The notes: a model not told the origin generated them from the sequence alone. A DNA stretch of 64,000 nt from Papaver somniferum (GCF_003573695.1 NC_039363.1:159428406-159492405); one strand, 5' to 3'. Counted from the first letter of the stretch, positions 25,401 to 40,800 are shown. A program made the numbers and translations.

Positions 25401-28400
25401 AATAAATTCACCCAGGTCACACGCCCCCCATATTTAAGACAGAATTTATTTTGATTTTAAAAATGATTAGGAAATAATCAAAAGAAATTTTTCCAAAAAG
25501 GAAAGTCTTGGTTGACCAAAGTCCGTGGCGCGAGCACGAGCTCGATCCCTAAGCCCAAGCCCTTAGTGGAAACAAAAATATTCACCCTTAATTTTATTAA
25601 TGCTAGATTTGGGTTTCCGAAACATACCTTTCTTGCCAGGATGTCGACATAATTCTGTCATCAACATTCAAAAACCGGTAAGAAAATGTCGACATAGATG
25701 CAAATTAATCCGTTAAGAAAAATGTTTTTGGTAAGAGAATAAATTCACCCAGGTCACACGCCCCCCATATTTAAGACATAATTTATTTTGATTTTCAAAA
25801 TGATTAGGAAATAAATCAAAATAAATTTTTCCAAAAAGGAAAGTCTTGGTTGACCAAAGTCCGTGGCGCGAGCACGAGCTCGATCCCTAAGCCCAAGCCC
25901 TTAGTGGAAACAAAAATATTCACCCTTAATTTTATTAATGCTAGATTTGGGTTTCTGAAACATACCTTTCTTGCCAGGATGTCGACATAATTCTGTCATC
26001 AACATTCAAACACCGGTAAGAAAATGTCGACATCCATGCAAATAAATCCGTTAAGAAAAATGTTTTTGGTAAGAGAATAAATTCACCCAGGTCACACGCC
26101 CCCCATATTTAAGACAGAATTTATTTTGATTTTCAAAATGATTAGGAAATAAATCAAAAGAAATTTTTTCAAAAAGGAAAGTCTTGGTTGACCAAAGTCC
26201 GTGGCGCGAGCACGAGCTCGATCCCTAAGCCCAAGCCCTTAGTGGAAACAAAAATATTCACCGTTAATTTTATTAATGCTAGATTTGGGTTTCTGAAACA
26301 TACCTTTCTTGCCAGGATGTCGACATAATTCTGTCATCAACATTCAAAAACCGGTAAGAAAATGTCGACATACATGCAAATAAATCCGTTAAGAAAAATG
26401 TTTTTGGTAAGAGAATAAATTCACCCAGGTCACACGCCCCCCATATTTAAGACAGAATTTATTTTGATTTTCAAAATGATTAGGAAATAATCAAAAGAAA
26501 TTTTTCCAAAAAGGAAAGTCTTGGTTGACCAAAGTCCGTGGCGCGAGCACGAGCTCTGTCATCAACATTCAAAAACCGGTAAGAAAATGTCGACGTCCAT
26601 GCAAATAAATCCGTTGAGAAAAATTTGTTCGGTAAGAGAATAAATTCACCCAGGTCACACGCCCCCCATATTTAAGACATAATTTATTTTGTTTTTCAAA
26701 ATGATTAGGAAATAAATCAAAAGAAATTTTTTCAAAAAGGAAAGTCTTGGTTGACCAAAGTCCATGGCGCAAGCACGAGCTCGATCCCTAAGCCCAAGCC
26801 CTTAGTGGAAACAAAAATATTCACCCTTAATTTTATTAATGCTAGATTTAGGTTTCTGAAACATACCTTTCTTGCCAGGATGTCGACATAATTCTGTAAT
26901 CAACATTCAAAAACCGGTAAGAAAATGTCGACATCCATGCAAATAAATCCGTTAAGAAAAATGTTTTTGATAAGAGAATAAATTCATACAGGTCACACGC
27001 CCCCCATATTTAAGACAGAATTTATTTTGATTTTCAAAATGATTAGGAAATAAATCAAAAGAAATTTTTCCAAAAAGGAAAGTCTTGGTTGACCAAAGTC
27101 CGTGGCGCGAGCACGAGCTCGATCCCTAAGCCCAACCCTTAGTGGAAACAAAAATATTCACCCTTAATTTTATTAATGCTAGATTTGGGTTTCTGAAACA
27201 TACCTTTCTTGCCAGGATGTCGACATAATTCTGTCATCAATAACATTCAAAAACCGGTAAGAAAATGTCGACATACATGCAAATAAATCCGTTAAGAAAA
27301 ATGTTTTTGGTAAGAGAATAAATTCACCCAGGTCACACGCCCCCCATATTTAAGACAAAATTTATTTTGATTTTCAAAATGATTAGGAAATAAATCAAAA
27401 GAAATTTTTCCAAAAAGGAAAGTCTTGGTTGACCAAAGTCAATGGCGCGAGCACGAGCTCGATCCCTAAGCCCAAGCCCTTAGTGGAAACAAAGATATTC
27501 ACCCTTAATTTTATTAATGCTAGATTTGGGTTTCTGAAACATACCTTTCTTGCCAGGATGTCGACATAATTCTGTCATCAACATTAAAAATTCGGTAAGA
27601 AAATGTCGACATACATGCAAATAAATCCGTTAAGAAAAATGTTTTTGGTAAGAGAATAAATTCACCCAGGTCACACGCCCCCCATATTTAAGACAAAATT
27701 TATTTTGATTTTCAAAATGATTAGGAAATAAATCAAAAGAAATTTTTCCAAAAAGGAAAGTCTTGGTTGACCAAAGTCCATGGCGCGAGCACGAGCTCGA
27801 TCCCTAAGCCCAAGCCCTTAGTGGAAACAAAGATATTCACCCTTAATTTTATTAATGCTAGATTTGGGTTTCTGAAACATACCTTTCTTGCCAGGATGTC
27901 GACATAATTCTGTCATCAACATCCAAAATTCGGTAAGAAAATGTCGACATACATGCAAATAAATCCGTTAAGAAAAATGTTTTTGGTAAGAGATTAAATT
28001 CACCCAGGTCACACGCCCCCCATATTTAAGACAGAATTTATTTTGATTTTAAAAATGATTAGGAAATAAATCAAAAGAAATTTTTCCAAAAAGGAAAGTC
28101 TTGGTTGACCAAAGTCCGTGGCGCGAGCACGAGCTCGATCCCTAAGCCCAAGCCCTTAGTGGAAACAAAAATATTCACCCTTAATTTTATTAATGCTAGA
28201 TTTGGGTTTCCGAAACATACCTTTCTTGCCAGGATGTCGACATAATTCTGTCATCAACATTCAAAAACAGGTAAGAAAATGTCGACATAGATGCAAATTA
28301 ATCCGTTAAGAAAAATGTTTTTGGTAAGAGAATAAATTCACCCAGGTCACACGCCCCCCATATTTAAGACAGAATTTATTTTGATTTTCAAAATGATTAG

Positions 28401-31400
28401 GAAATAAATCAAAATAAATTTTTCCAAAAAGGAAAGTCTTGGTTGACCAAAGTCCGTGGCGCGAGCACGAGCTCGATCCCTAAGCCCAAGCCCTTAGTGG
28501 AAACAAAAATATTCACCCTTAATTTTATTAATGCTAGATTTGGGTTTCTGAAACATACCTTTCTTGCCAGGATGTCGACATAATTCTGTCATCAATAACA
28601 TTCAAAAACCGGTAAGAAAATGTCGACATACATGCAAATAATTCCGTTAAGAAAAATGTTTTTGGTAAGAGAATAAATTCACCCAGGTCACACGCCCCCC
28701 ATATTTAAGACAAAATTTATTTTTATTTTCAAAATGATTAGGAAATAAATCAAAAGAAATTTTTCCAAAAAGGAAAGTCTTGGTTGACCAAAGTCCATGG
28801 CGCGAGCACGAGCTCGATCCCTAAGCCCAAGCCCTTAGTGGAAACAAAGATATTCACCCTTAATTTTATTAATGCTAGATTTTGGTTTCTGAAACATACC
28901 TTTCTTGCCAGGATGTCGACATAATTCTGTCATCAACATTAAAAATTCGGTAAGAAAATGTTGACATACATGCAAATAAATCCGTTAAGAAAAATGTTTT
29001 TGGTAAGAGAATAAATTCACCCAGGTCACACGCCCCCCATATTTAAGACAGAATTTATTTTGATTTTCAAAATGATTAGGAAATAAATCAAAAGAAATTT
29101 TTCCAAAAAGGAAAGTCTTGGTTGACCAAAGTCCGTGGCGCGAGCACGAGCTCGATCCCTAAGCCCAAGCCCTTAGTGGAAACAAAAATATTCACCGTTA
29201 ATTTTATTAATGCTAGATTTTGATTTCTGAAACATACCTTTCTTGCCAGGATGTCGACATAATTCAGTCATCAACATTCAAAAACCGGTAAGAAAATGTC
29301 GACATCCAAGCAAATAAATCCGTTGAGAAAAATGTTTTTGGTAAGAGAATAAATTCACCCAGGTCACACGCCCTCCATATTTAAGACAAAATTTATTTTG
29401 ATTTTCAAGATGATTAGGAAATAAATCAAAAGAAATTTTTCCAAAAAGGAAAGTCTTGGTTGATCAAAGTCCGTGGCGCGAGCACGAGCTCGATCCCTAA
29501 GTCCAACCCCTTAGTGGAAACAAAAATATTCACCCTTAATTTTATTAATGCTAGATTTGGGTTTCTCACACATACCTTTCTTGCCAGGATGTCGACGTAA
29601 TTCTGTCATCAACATTCAAAAACCGGTATGAAAATGTCGACATCCATGCAAATAAATCCGTTAAGAAAAATGTTTTTGGTAAGAGAATAAATTCACCCAG
29701 GTCACACGCCCCCCATATTTAAGACAGAATTTATTTTGATTTTCAAAATGATTAGGAAATAAATCAAAAGAAATTTTTTCAAAAAGGAAAGTCTTGGTTG
29801 ACCAAAGTCCGTGGCGCGAGCACGAGCTCGATCCCTAAGCCCAAGCCCTTAGTGGAAACAAAAATATTCACCGTTAATTTTATTAATGCTAGATTTGGGT
29901 TTCTGAAACATACCTTTCTTGCCAGGATGTCGACATAATTCTGTCATCAACATTCAAAAACCGGTAAGAAAATGTCGACATAGATGCAAATTGTTAAGAA
30001 AAATGTTTTTGGTAAGAGAATAAATTCACCCAGGTCACACGCCCCCCATATTTGAGACAGAATTTATTTTGATTTTCAAAATGATTAGGAAATAAATTAA
30101 AAGAAATTTTTCCAAAAAGGAAAGTCTTGGTTGACCAAAGTCCGTGGCGCGAGCACGAGCTCGATCCCTAAGCCCAAGCCCTTAGTGGAAACAAAAATAT
30201 TCACCGTTAATTTTATTAATGCTAGATTTGGGTTTCTGAAACATACCTTTCTTGCCAGGATGTCGACATAATTCTGTCATCAACATTCAAAAACCGGTAA
30301 GAAAATGTCGACATAGATGCAAATTGTTAAGAAAAATGTTTTTGGTAAGAGAATAAATTCACCCAGGTCACACGCCCCCCATATTTGAGACAGAATTTAT
30401 TTTGATTTTCAAAATGATTAGGAAATAAATCAAAAGAAATTTTTCCAAAAAGGAAAGTCTTGGTTGACCAAAGTCCGTGGCGCGAGCACGAGCTCGATCC
30501 CTAAGCCCAAGCCCTTAGTGGAAACAAAAATATTCACCGTTAATTTTATTAATGCTAGATTTGGGTTTCTGAAACATACCTTTCCTGCCAGGATGTCGAC
30601 ATAATTCTGTCATCAACATTCAAAAACCGGTAAGAAAATGTCGACATACATGCAAATAAATCCCTTAAGAAAAATGTTTTTGGTAAGAGAATAAATTCAC
30701 CCAGGTCACACGCCCCCCATATTTAAGACAAAATTTATTTTGATTTTCAAAATGATTAGGAAATAAATCAAAAGAAATTTTTCCAAAAAGGAAAGTCTTG
30801 GTTGACCAAAGTCCATGGCGCGATCACGAGCTCGATCCCAAAGCCCAAGCCCTTAGTGGAAACAAAAATATTCACCCTTAATTTTATTAATGCTAGATTT
30901 GGGTTTCTGAAACATACCTTTCTTGCCAGGATGTCGACATAATTCTGTCATCAATAACATTCAAAAACCGGTAAGAAAATGTCGACATACATGCAAATAA
31001 ATCCGTTAAGAAAAATGTTTTTGGTAAGAGAATAAATTCACCCAGGTCACACGCCCCCCATATTTAAGACAAAATTTATTTTGATTTTCAAAATGATTAG
31101 GAAATAAATCAAAATAAATTTTTCCAAAAAGGAAAGTCTTGGTTGACCAAAGTCCGTGGCGCGAGCACGAGCTCGATCCCTAAGCCCAACCCTTAGTGGA
31201 AACAAAAATATTCACCCTTAATTTTATTAATGCTAGATTTGGGTTTCTGAAACATACCTTTCTTGCCAGGATGTCGACATAATTCTGTCATCAATAACAT
31301 TCAAAAACCGGTAAGAAAATGTCGACATACATGCAAATAAATCCGTTAAGAAAAATGTTTTAGGTAAGAGAATAAATTCACCCAGGTCACACGCCCCCCA

Positions 31401-32400
31401 TATTTAAGACAAAATTTATTTTGATTTTCAAAATGATTAGGAAATAAATCAAAAGAAATTTTTTCCAAAAAGGAAAGTCTTGGTTGACCAAAGTCCATGG
31501 CGCGAGCACGAGCTCGATCCCTAAGCCCAAGCCCTTAGTGGAAACAAAGATATTAACCCATAATTTTATTAATGCTAGATTTGGGTTTCTGAAACATACC
31601 TTTCTTGCCAGGATGTCGACATAATTATGTCATCAACATTAAAAATTCGGTAAGAAAATGTCGACATACATGCAAATAAATCCGTTAAGAAAAATGTTTT
31701 TGGTAAGAGAATAAATTCACCCAGGTCACACGCCCCCCATATTTAAGACAGAATTTATTTTGATTTTCAAAATGATTAGGAAATAAATCAAAAGAAATTT
31801 TTCCAAAAAGGAAAGTCTTGGTTGACCAAAGTCCGTGGCGCGAGCACGAGCTCGATCCCTAAGCCCAAGCCCTTAGTGGAAACAAAAATATTCACCCTTA
31901 ATTTTATTAATGCTAGATTTGGGTTTCCGAAACATACCTTTCTTGCCAGGATGTCGACATAATTCTGTCATCAACATTCAAAAACAGGTAAGAAAATGTC
32001 GACATAGATGCAAATTAATCCGTTAAGAAAAATGTTTTTGGTAAGAGAATAAATTCACCCAGGTCACACGCCCCCCATATTTAAGACAGAATTTATTTTG
32101 ATTTTCAAAATGATTAGGAAATAAATCAAAATAAATTTTTCCAAAAAGGAAAGTCTTGGTTGACCAAAGTCCGTGGCGCGAGCACGAGCTCGATCCCTAA
32201 GCCCAAGCCCTTAGTGGAAACAAAAATATTCACCCTTAATTTTATTAATGCTAGATTTGGGTTTCTGAAACATACCTTTCTTGCCAGGATGTCGACATAA
32301 TTCTGTCATCAACATTCAAAAACCGGTAAGAAAATGTCGACATACATGCAAATAAATCCGTTAAGAAAAATGTTTTTGGTAAGAGAATAAATTCATCCAG
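16441..32400. repeat. Satellite zone with a second trimeric variant set
   Basis: Monomers of about 337-338 bp carry another set of linked variants: AGATGCAAATTAATCC, TTCCATAAAGG, CACCGTTAATTT with CCTGCCAGG, ATCCCTTAAG, GACAAAATTT, GCGATCACGAGC with CCCAAAGCCC, and CATCCAAAATTCGG. The GCGATCACGAGC type occurs near 17,069, 20,454, 21,467, 24,178, 25,192 and 30,821. Two of these intervals are about 1,013 bp. A TCAATAACATTC insertion variant recurs (17,201; 17,541; 22,612; 22,961; 27,238; 28,592; 30,950; 31,290). An adjacent identical pair with a 9-bp deletion (GCAAATTGTTAAG) sits at 29,985 and 30,316. A copy of the zone-3 type monomer is embedded at 26,480-27,000. Confidence 0.75.
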
Positions 32401-35400
32401 GTCACACGCCCCCCATATTTAAGACATAATTTATTTTGATTTTCAAAATGATTAGGAAATAAATCAAAAGAAATTTTTCCAAAAAGGAAAGTCTTGGTTG
32501 ACCAAAGTCCATGGCGCAAGCACGAGCTCGATCCCTAAGCCCAAGCCCTTAGTGGAAACAAAAATATTCACCCTTAATTTTAATAATGCTAGATTTGGGT
32601 TTCTGAAACATACCTTTCTTGCCAAGATGTCGACATAATTCTGTCATCAACATTCAAAAACCGGTAAGAAAATGTCGACATACATGCAAATAAATCCGTT
32701 AAGAAAAATGTTTTTGGTAATAGAATAAATTCACCCAGGTCATACTCCCCCCATATTTAAGACAGAATTTATTTTTATTTTCAAAATGATTAAGAAATAA
32801 ATCAAAAGAAATTTTTCCAAAAAGGAAAGTCTTGGTTGACCAAAGTCCATGGCGCGAGCGCGAGCTCGATCCCTAATCCCAAGCCCTTAGTGGAAACAAA
32901 AATATTCACCCTTAATTTTATTAATGCTAGATTTGGGTTTCTGAAACATACCTTTCTTGCCAGGATGTCGACATAATTTTGTCATCAACATTCAACAACC
33001 GGTAATAAAAATGTCGACATCCATGCAAATAAATCCTTTAAGAAAAATGTTTTTGGTAAGAGAATAAATTCACCCAGGTGACACGCCCCCCATATGTAAG
33101 ACAGAATTTATTTTGATTTTCAAAATGATTAAGAAATAAATCAAAAGAAATTTTTCCAAAAAGGAAAGTCTTGGTTGACCAAAGTCCATGGCGCGAGCGC
33201 GAGCTCGATCGCTAAGCCCAAGCCCTTAGTGGAAACAAAAATATTCACCCTTAATTTTATTAATGCTAGATTTGGGTTTCTGAAACATACCTTTCTTTCC
33301 AGGATGTCGACATAATTCTGTCATCAACATTCAAAAACCGGTAAGAAAATGTCGACATCCATGTAAATAAATCCGTTAATAAAAATGGTTTTGGTACGAG
33401 AATAAATTCACCCAGGTCACACGCCCCCCATATTTAAGACAAAATTTATTTTGATTTTCAAAATGATTAGGAAATAAATCAAAAGAAATTTTTCCAAAAA
33501 GGAAACTCTTGATTGACCAAAGTCCGTGGCGCAAGCACGAGCTCGATCCCTAAGCCCAAGCACTTAGTGGAAACAAAAATATTCACCCTTAATTTTATTA
33601 ATGCTAGATTTGGGTTTCTGAAACATACCTTTCTTGCCACGATGTCTACATAATTCTGTCATCAACAATCAAAAACCGGTAAGAAAATGTCGACATCCAT
33701 GTAAATAAATCCGTTAAGAAAAATGGTTCTGGTACGAGAATAAATTCACCCAGGTCACACTCCCCCCATATTTAAGACAAATTTTATTTTGATTTTCAAA
33801 ATGATTAGGAAATAAATCAAAAAAAAAATTCCAAAAAGGAAGGTCTTGGTTGACCAAAGTCCATGGCGCGAGCACGAGCTCGATCCCTAAGCCCAAGCCC
33901 TTAGTGGAAACAAAAAAATTCACCCTTAATTTTATTAATGCTAGATTTGGGTTTCTGAAACATACCTTTCTTGCCAGGATGTCGACATAATTCTGTCATC
34001 AACATTTAAAAACCGGTAAGAAAATGTCGACATCCATGCAAATAAATTCGTTAAGAAAAATGTTTTTGGTAAGAGCATAAACTCACCCAGGTCGCACGCC
34101 CCCCATATTTAAGACATAATTTATTTTGATTTTCAAAATGATTAGGAAATAAATCAAAAGAAATTTTTCCAAAAAGGAAAGTCTTGGTTGACCAAAGTCC
34201 ATGGCGCGAGCACGAGCTCGATCCCTAAACCCAAGCCCTTAGTGGAAACAAAAATATTCACCCTTAATTTTATTAATGCTAGATTTGGGTTTCTGAAACA
34301 TACCTTTCTTGCCAGGATGGTGACATAATTCTGTCATCAACATTCAAAAACCGGTAAGAAAATGTCGACATCCATGCAAATAAATCCGTTAAGAAAAATA
34401 TTTTTGGTAAGGGAATAAATTCACCCAGGTCACACGCCCCCCACATTTAAGACAAAATTTATTTTGATTTTCAAAATGATTAGGAAATAAATCAAAAGAA
34501 ATTTTTCCAAAAAGGAAAGTCTTGGTTGACCAAAGTCCATGGCGCGAGCACGAGCTCGATCCCTAAGCCCAAGCCCTTAGTGGAAACAAAAATATTCACC
34601 CTTAATTTTATTAATGCTAGATTTGGGTTTCTGAAACATACCTTTCTTGCCAGGATGTCGACATAATTCTGTCATCAACATTCAAAAACCGGTAAGAAAA
34701 TGTCGACATCCATGCAAATAAATCGGTTAAGAAAAATGTTTTTGGTAAGAGAATGAATTCACCCAGGTCACACGCCCCCCATATTTAACACATAATTTAT
34801 TTTTATTTTCAAAATGATTAGGAAATAAATCAAAAGAAATTTTTTCAAAAAGGAAAGTCTTGGTTGACCAAAGTCCATGGCGCAAGCACGATCTCAATCC
34901 CTAAGCCCAAGCCCTTAGTGGAAACAAAAATATTCACCCTTAATTTTATTAATGCTAGATTTGGGTTTCTGAAACATACCTTTCTTGCCAGGATGTCGAC
35001 ATAATTCTGTCATCAACATTCAAAAACCGGTAAGAAAATGTCGACATCCATGCAAATAAATCCGTTAAGAAAAATGTTTTTGGTAAGTGAATAAATTCAC
35101 CCAGGTGACACGCGCCCCATATTTATGACAGAATTTATTTTGATTCAAAATGATTAAGAAATAAATCAAAAGAAATTTTTCCAAAAAGGAAAGTCTTGGT
35201 TAACCAAAGTCCATGGCGCAAGCACGAGCTCGATCCCTAAGCCCAAGCACTTAGTGGAAACAAAAATATTCACCCTTAATTTTATTAATGCTAGATTTGG
35301 GTTTCTGAAACATACCTTTCTTGCCACGATGTCGACATAATTCTGTCATCAACAATCAAAAACCGGTAAGAAAATGTCGACATCCATGTAAATAAATCCG

Positions 35401-37800
35401 TTAAGAAAAATGGTTCTGGTACGAGAATAAATTCACCCAGGTCACACGCCCCCCATATTTAAGACAAATTTTATTTTGATTTTCAAAATGATTAGGAAAT
35501 AAATCAAAAAAAAAAATCCAAAAAGGAAAGTCTTGGTTGACCAAAGTCCATGGCGCGAGCACGAGCTCGATCCATAAGCCCAAGCCCTTAGTGGAAACAA
35601 AAAAATTCACCCTTAATTTTATTAATGCTAGATTTGGGTTTCTGAAACATACCTTTCTTGCCAGGATGTCGACATAATTCTGTCATCAACATTCAAAAAC
35701 CGGTAAGAAAATGTCGACATCCATGCAAATAAATTCGTTAAGAAAAATGTTTTTGGTAAGAGCATAAATTCACCCAGGTCGCACGCCCCCCATATTTAAG
35801 ACATATTTTATTTTGATTTTCAAAATGATTAGGAAATAAATCAAAAGAAATTTTCCAAAAAGGAAAGTCTTGGTTGACCAAAGTCCATGGCGCGAGCACG
35901 AGCTCGATCCCTAAACCCAAGCCCTTAGTGGAAACAAAAATATTCACCCTTAATTTTATTAATGCTAGATTTGGGTTTCTGAAACATACCTTTCTTGCCA
36001 GGATGTTGACATAATTCTGTCATCAACATTCAAAAACCGGTAAGAAAATGTCGACATCCATGCAAATAAATCCGTTAAGAAAAATATTTTTGGTAAGGGA
36101 ATAAATTCACCCAGGTCACACGCCCCCCATATTTAAGACATAATTTATTTTGATTTTCAAAATGATTAGGAAATAAATCAAAAGAAATTTTTCCAAAAAG
36201 GAAAGTCTTGGTTAACCAAAGTCCATGGCGCAAGCACGAGCTCGATCGCTAATCTCAAGCCCTTAGTGGAAACAAAAATATTCACCCTTAATTTTATTAA
36301 TGCAAGATTTGGGTTTCTGAAACATACCTTTCTTGCCAGGATGTCGACATAATTCTGTCATCAACATTCAAAAACCGGTAAGAAAATGTCGACATCCATG
36401 CAAATAAATCCGTTAAGAAAAATGTTTTTGGTAAGAGAATAAATTCACCCAGGTCACACGCCCCCCATATTTAACACAGAATTTATTTTGATTTTCAAAA
36501 TGATTAGGAAATAAATCAAAAGAAATTTTTCTAAAAAGGAAAGTCTTGGTTGACCAAAGTCCATGGCGCAAGCACGAACTCGATCACTAAGACCAAGCCC
36601 TTAGTGGAAACAAAAATATTCACCCTTGATTTTATTAATTCTGGATTTGGGTTTCTGAAAAATACCTTTCTTGCCAGGATGTCGACATAATTCTGTCATC
36701 AACATTCAAAAACCGGTAAGAAAATGTCGACATCCATGCAAATAAATCCGTTAAGAAAAATGTTTTTGGTAAGAGAATAAATTCACCCAGGTCACACGCC
36801 CCCCATATTTAAGACAGGATTTATTTTGATTTTCAAAATGATTAGGAAATAAATCAAAAGAAATTTTTCCAAAAAGGAAAGTCTTGGTTGACCAAAGTCC
36901 ATGGCGCGAGCACGAGCTCGATCCCTAAACCCAAGCCCTTAGTGGAAACAAAAATATTCACCCTTAATTTTATTAATGCTAGATTTGGGTTTCTGAATCA
37001 TACCTTTCTTGCCAGGATGTCGTCATAATTCTGTCATCAACATTCAAAAACCGGTAAGAAAATGTCGACATCCATGCAAATAAATCCGTTAAGAAAAATG
37101 TTTCTGGTAAGAGAATAAATTCATCCAGGTCACACGCCCCCCATATTTAAGACAGAATTTATTTTGATTTTAAAAATGATTAGGAAATAAATCAAAAGAA
37201 ATTTTTCCAAAAAGGAAAGTCTTGGTTGACCAAAGTCCATGGCGCAAGCACGAGCTCGATCCCTAAGCCCAAGCCCTTAGTGGAAACAAAAATATTCACC
37301 CTTAATTTCAATAATGCTAGATTTGGGTTTCTGAAACATACCTTTCTTGCCAGGATGTCGACATAATTCTGTCATCAACATTCAAAAACCGGTAAGAAAA
37401 TGTCGACATCCATGCAAATAAATCCGTTAAGAAATATGTTTTTGGTAAGAGAATAAATTCACCCAGGTCACACGCCCCCCATATTTTAAGACAGAATTTA
37501 TTTTGATTTTCAAAATGATTATGAAATAAATCAAAAAAAAAATTCCAAAAAGGAAAGTCTTGGTTGACCAAAGTCCATGGCGCAAGCACGAGCTCGATCC
37601 CAAATCCCAAGCCCTTAGTGGAAAAAACAATATTCACCCTTAATTTTATTAATGCTAGATTTGGGTTTCTGAAACATACCTTTCTTGCCAGGATGTCGAC
37701 ATAATTCTGTCATCAACATTCAAAAACCGGTAAGAAAATGTCGACATCCATGCAAATAAATCCGTTAACAAAAATGTTTTTGGTAAGAGAATAAATTCAC
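32401..37800. repeat. Diverged satellite zone
   Basis: Monomers here have more scattered private substitutions (for example GCGCGAGCGCGAGCTC, ATGTAAATAAATCC, ATGGTTCTGGTACGAG, CCCCCCACATTT) and almost no shared higher-order pattern. One pair, near 33,400-34,400 and 35,100-36,100, shares rare variants at about 1,690 bp spacing. The pattern fits an older, less homogenised part of the array. Confidence 0.65.
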
Positions 37801-40800
37801 CCAGGTCACACGCCCCCCATATTTGAGACAGAAATTATTTTGATTTTCAAAATGATTAGGAAATAAATCAAAAGAAATTTTTCCAAAAAGGAAAGTCTTG
37901 GTTGACCAAAGTCCGTGGCGCGAGCACGAGCTCGATCCCTAAGCCCAAGCCCTTAGTGGAAACAAAAATATTCACCGTTAATTTTATTAATGCTAGATTT
38001 GGGTTTCTGAAACATACCTTTCTTGCCAGGATGTCGACATAATTCTGTCATCAACATTCAAAAACCGGTAAGAAAATGTCGACATACATGCAAATAAATC
38101 CGTTAAGAAAAATGTTTTTGGTAAGAGAATAAATTCACCCAGGTCACACGCCCCCCATATTTAAGACAGAATTTATTTTGATTTTCAAAATGATTAGGAA
38201 ATAATCAAAAGAAATTTTTCCAAAAAGGAAAGTCTTGGTTGACCAAAGTCCGTGGCGCGAGCACGAGCTCTGTCATCAACATTCAAAAACCGGTAAGAAA
38301 ATGTCGACGTCCATGCAAATAAATCCGTTGAGAAAAATTTGTTCGGTAAGAGAATAAATTCACCCAGGTCACACGCCCCCCATATTTAAGACATAATTTA
38401 TTTTGTTTTTCAAAATGATTAGGAAATAAATCAAAAGAAATTTTTTCAAAAAGGAAAGTCTTGGTTGACCAAAGTCCATGGCGCAAGCACGAGCTCGATC
38501 CCTAAGCCCAAGCCCTTAGTGGAAACAAAAATATTCACCCTTAATTTTATTAATGCTAGATTTAGGTTTCTGAAACATACCTTTCTTGCCAGGATGTCGA
38601 CATAATTCTGTAATCAACATTCAAAAACCGGTAAGAAAATGTCGACATCCATGCAAATAAATCCGTTAAGAAAAATGTTTTTGATAAGAGAATAAATTCA
38701 TACAGGTCACACGCCCTCCATATTTAAGACAGAATTTATTTTGATTTTCAAGATGATTAGGAAATAAATCAAAAGAAATTTTTCCAAAAAGGAAAGTCTT
38801 GGTTGACCAAAGTCCGTGGCGCGAGCACGAGCTCGATCCCTAAGCCCAAGCCCTTAGTGGAAACAAAAATATTCACCCTTAATTTTATTAATGCTAGATT
38901 TGGGTTTCTGAAACATACCTTTCTTGCCAGGATGTCGACATAATTCTGTCATCAACATTCAAAAACCGGTAAGAAAATGTCGACATAGATGCAAATTAAT
39001 CCGTTAAGAAAAATGTTTTTGGTAAGAGAATAAATTCACCCAGGTCACACACACCCCATATTTAAGACAGAATTTATTTTGATTTTCAAAATGATTAGGA
39101 AATAATCAAAAGAAATTTTTCCAAAAAGGAAAGTTTTGGTTGACCAAAGTCCGTGGCGCGAGCACGAGCTCGATCCCTAAGCCCAAGCCCTTAGTGGAAA
39201 CAAAAATATTCACCCTTAATTTTATTAATGCTAGATTTGGGTTTCTGAAACATACCTTTCTTGCCAGGATGTCGACATAATTCTGTCATCAATAACATTC
39301 AAAAACCGGTAAGAAAATGTTGACATACATGCAAATAAATCCGTTAAGAAAAATGTTTTTGGTAAGAGAATAAATTCACCCAGGTCACACGCCCCCCATA
39401 TTTAAGACAAAATTTATTTTTATTTTCAAAATGATTAGGAAATAAATCAAAAGAAATTTTTCCAAAAAGGAAAGTCTTGGTTGACCAAAGTCCATGGCGC
39501 GAGCACGAGCTCGATCCCTAAGCCCAAGCCCTTAGTGGAAACAAAGATATTCACCCTTAATTTTATTAATGCTAGATTTGGGTTTCTGAAACATACCTTT
39601 CTTGCCAGGATGTCGACATAATTCTGTCATCAACATCCAAAATTCGGTAAGAAAATGTCGACATACATGCAAATAAATCCGTTAAGAAAAATGTTTTTGG
39701 TAAGAGATTAAATTCACCCAGGTCACACGCCCCCCATATTTAAGACAGAATTTATTTTGATTTTAAAAATGATTAGGAAATAAATCAAAAGAAATTTTTC
39801 CAAAAAGGAAAGTCTTGGTTGACCAAAGTCCGTGGCGCGAGCACGAGCTCGATCCCTAAGCCCAAGCCCTTAGTGGAAACAAAAATATTCACCCTTAATT
39901 TTATTAATGCTAGATTTGGGTTTCCGAAACATACCTTTCTTGCCAGGATGTCGACATAATTCTGTCATCAACATTCAAAAACAGGTAAGAAAATGTCGAC
40001 ATAGATGCAAATTAATCCGTTAAGAAAAATGTTTTTGGTAAGAGAATAAATTCACCCAGGTCACACGCCCCCCATATTTAAGACAGAATTTATTTTGATT
40101 TTCAAAATGATTAGGAAATAAATCAAAATAAATTTTTCCAAAAAGGAAAGTCTTGGTTGACCAAAGTCCGTGGCGCGAGCACGAGCTCGATCCCTAAGCC
40201 CAAGTCCTTAGTGGAAACAAAAATATTCACCGTTAATTTTATTAATGCTAGATTTGGGTTTCTGAAACATACCTTTCCTGCCAGGATGTCGACATAATTC
40301 TGTCATCAACATTCAAAAACCGGTAAGAAAATGTCGACATACATGCAAATAAATCCGTTAAGAAAAATGTTTTTGGTAAGAGAATAAATTCACCCAGGTC
40401 ACACGCCCCCCATATTTAAGACAGAATTTATTTTGATTTTAAAAATGATTAGGAAATTAATCAAAAGAAATTTTTCCAAAAAGGAAAGTCTTGGTTGACC
40501 AAAGTCCGTGGCGCGAGCACGAGCTCGATCCCTAAGCCCAAGCCCTTAGTGGAAACAAAAATATTCACCCTTAATTTTATTAATGCTAGATTTGGGTTTC
40601 TGAAACATACCTTTCTTGCCAGGATGTCGACATAATTCTGTCATCAACATTCAAAAACCGGTAAGAAAATGTCGACATAGATGCAAATTAATCCGTTAAG
40701 AAAAATGTTTTTGGTAAGAGAATAAATTCACCCAGGTCACACGCCCCCCATATTTAAGACAGAATTTATTTTGATTTTCAAAATGATTAGGAAATAAATC

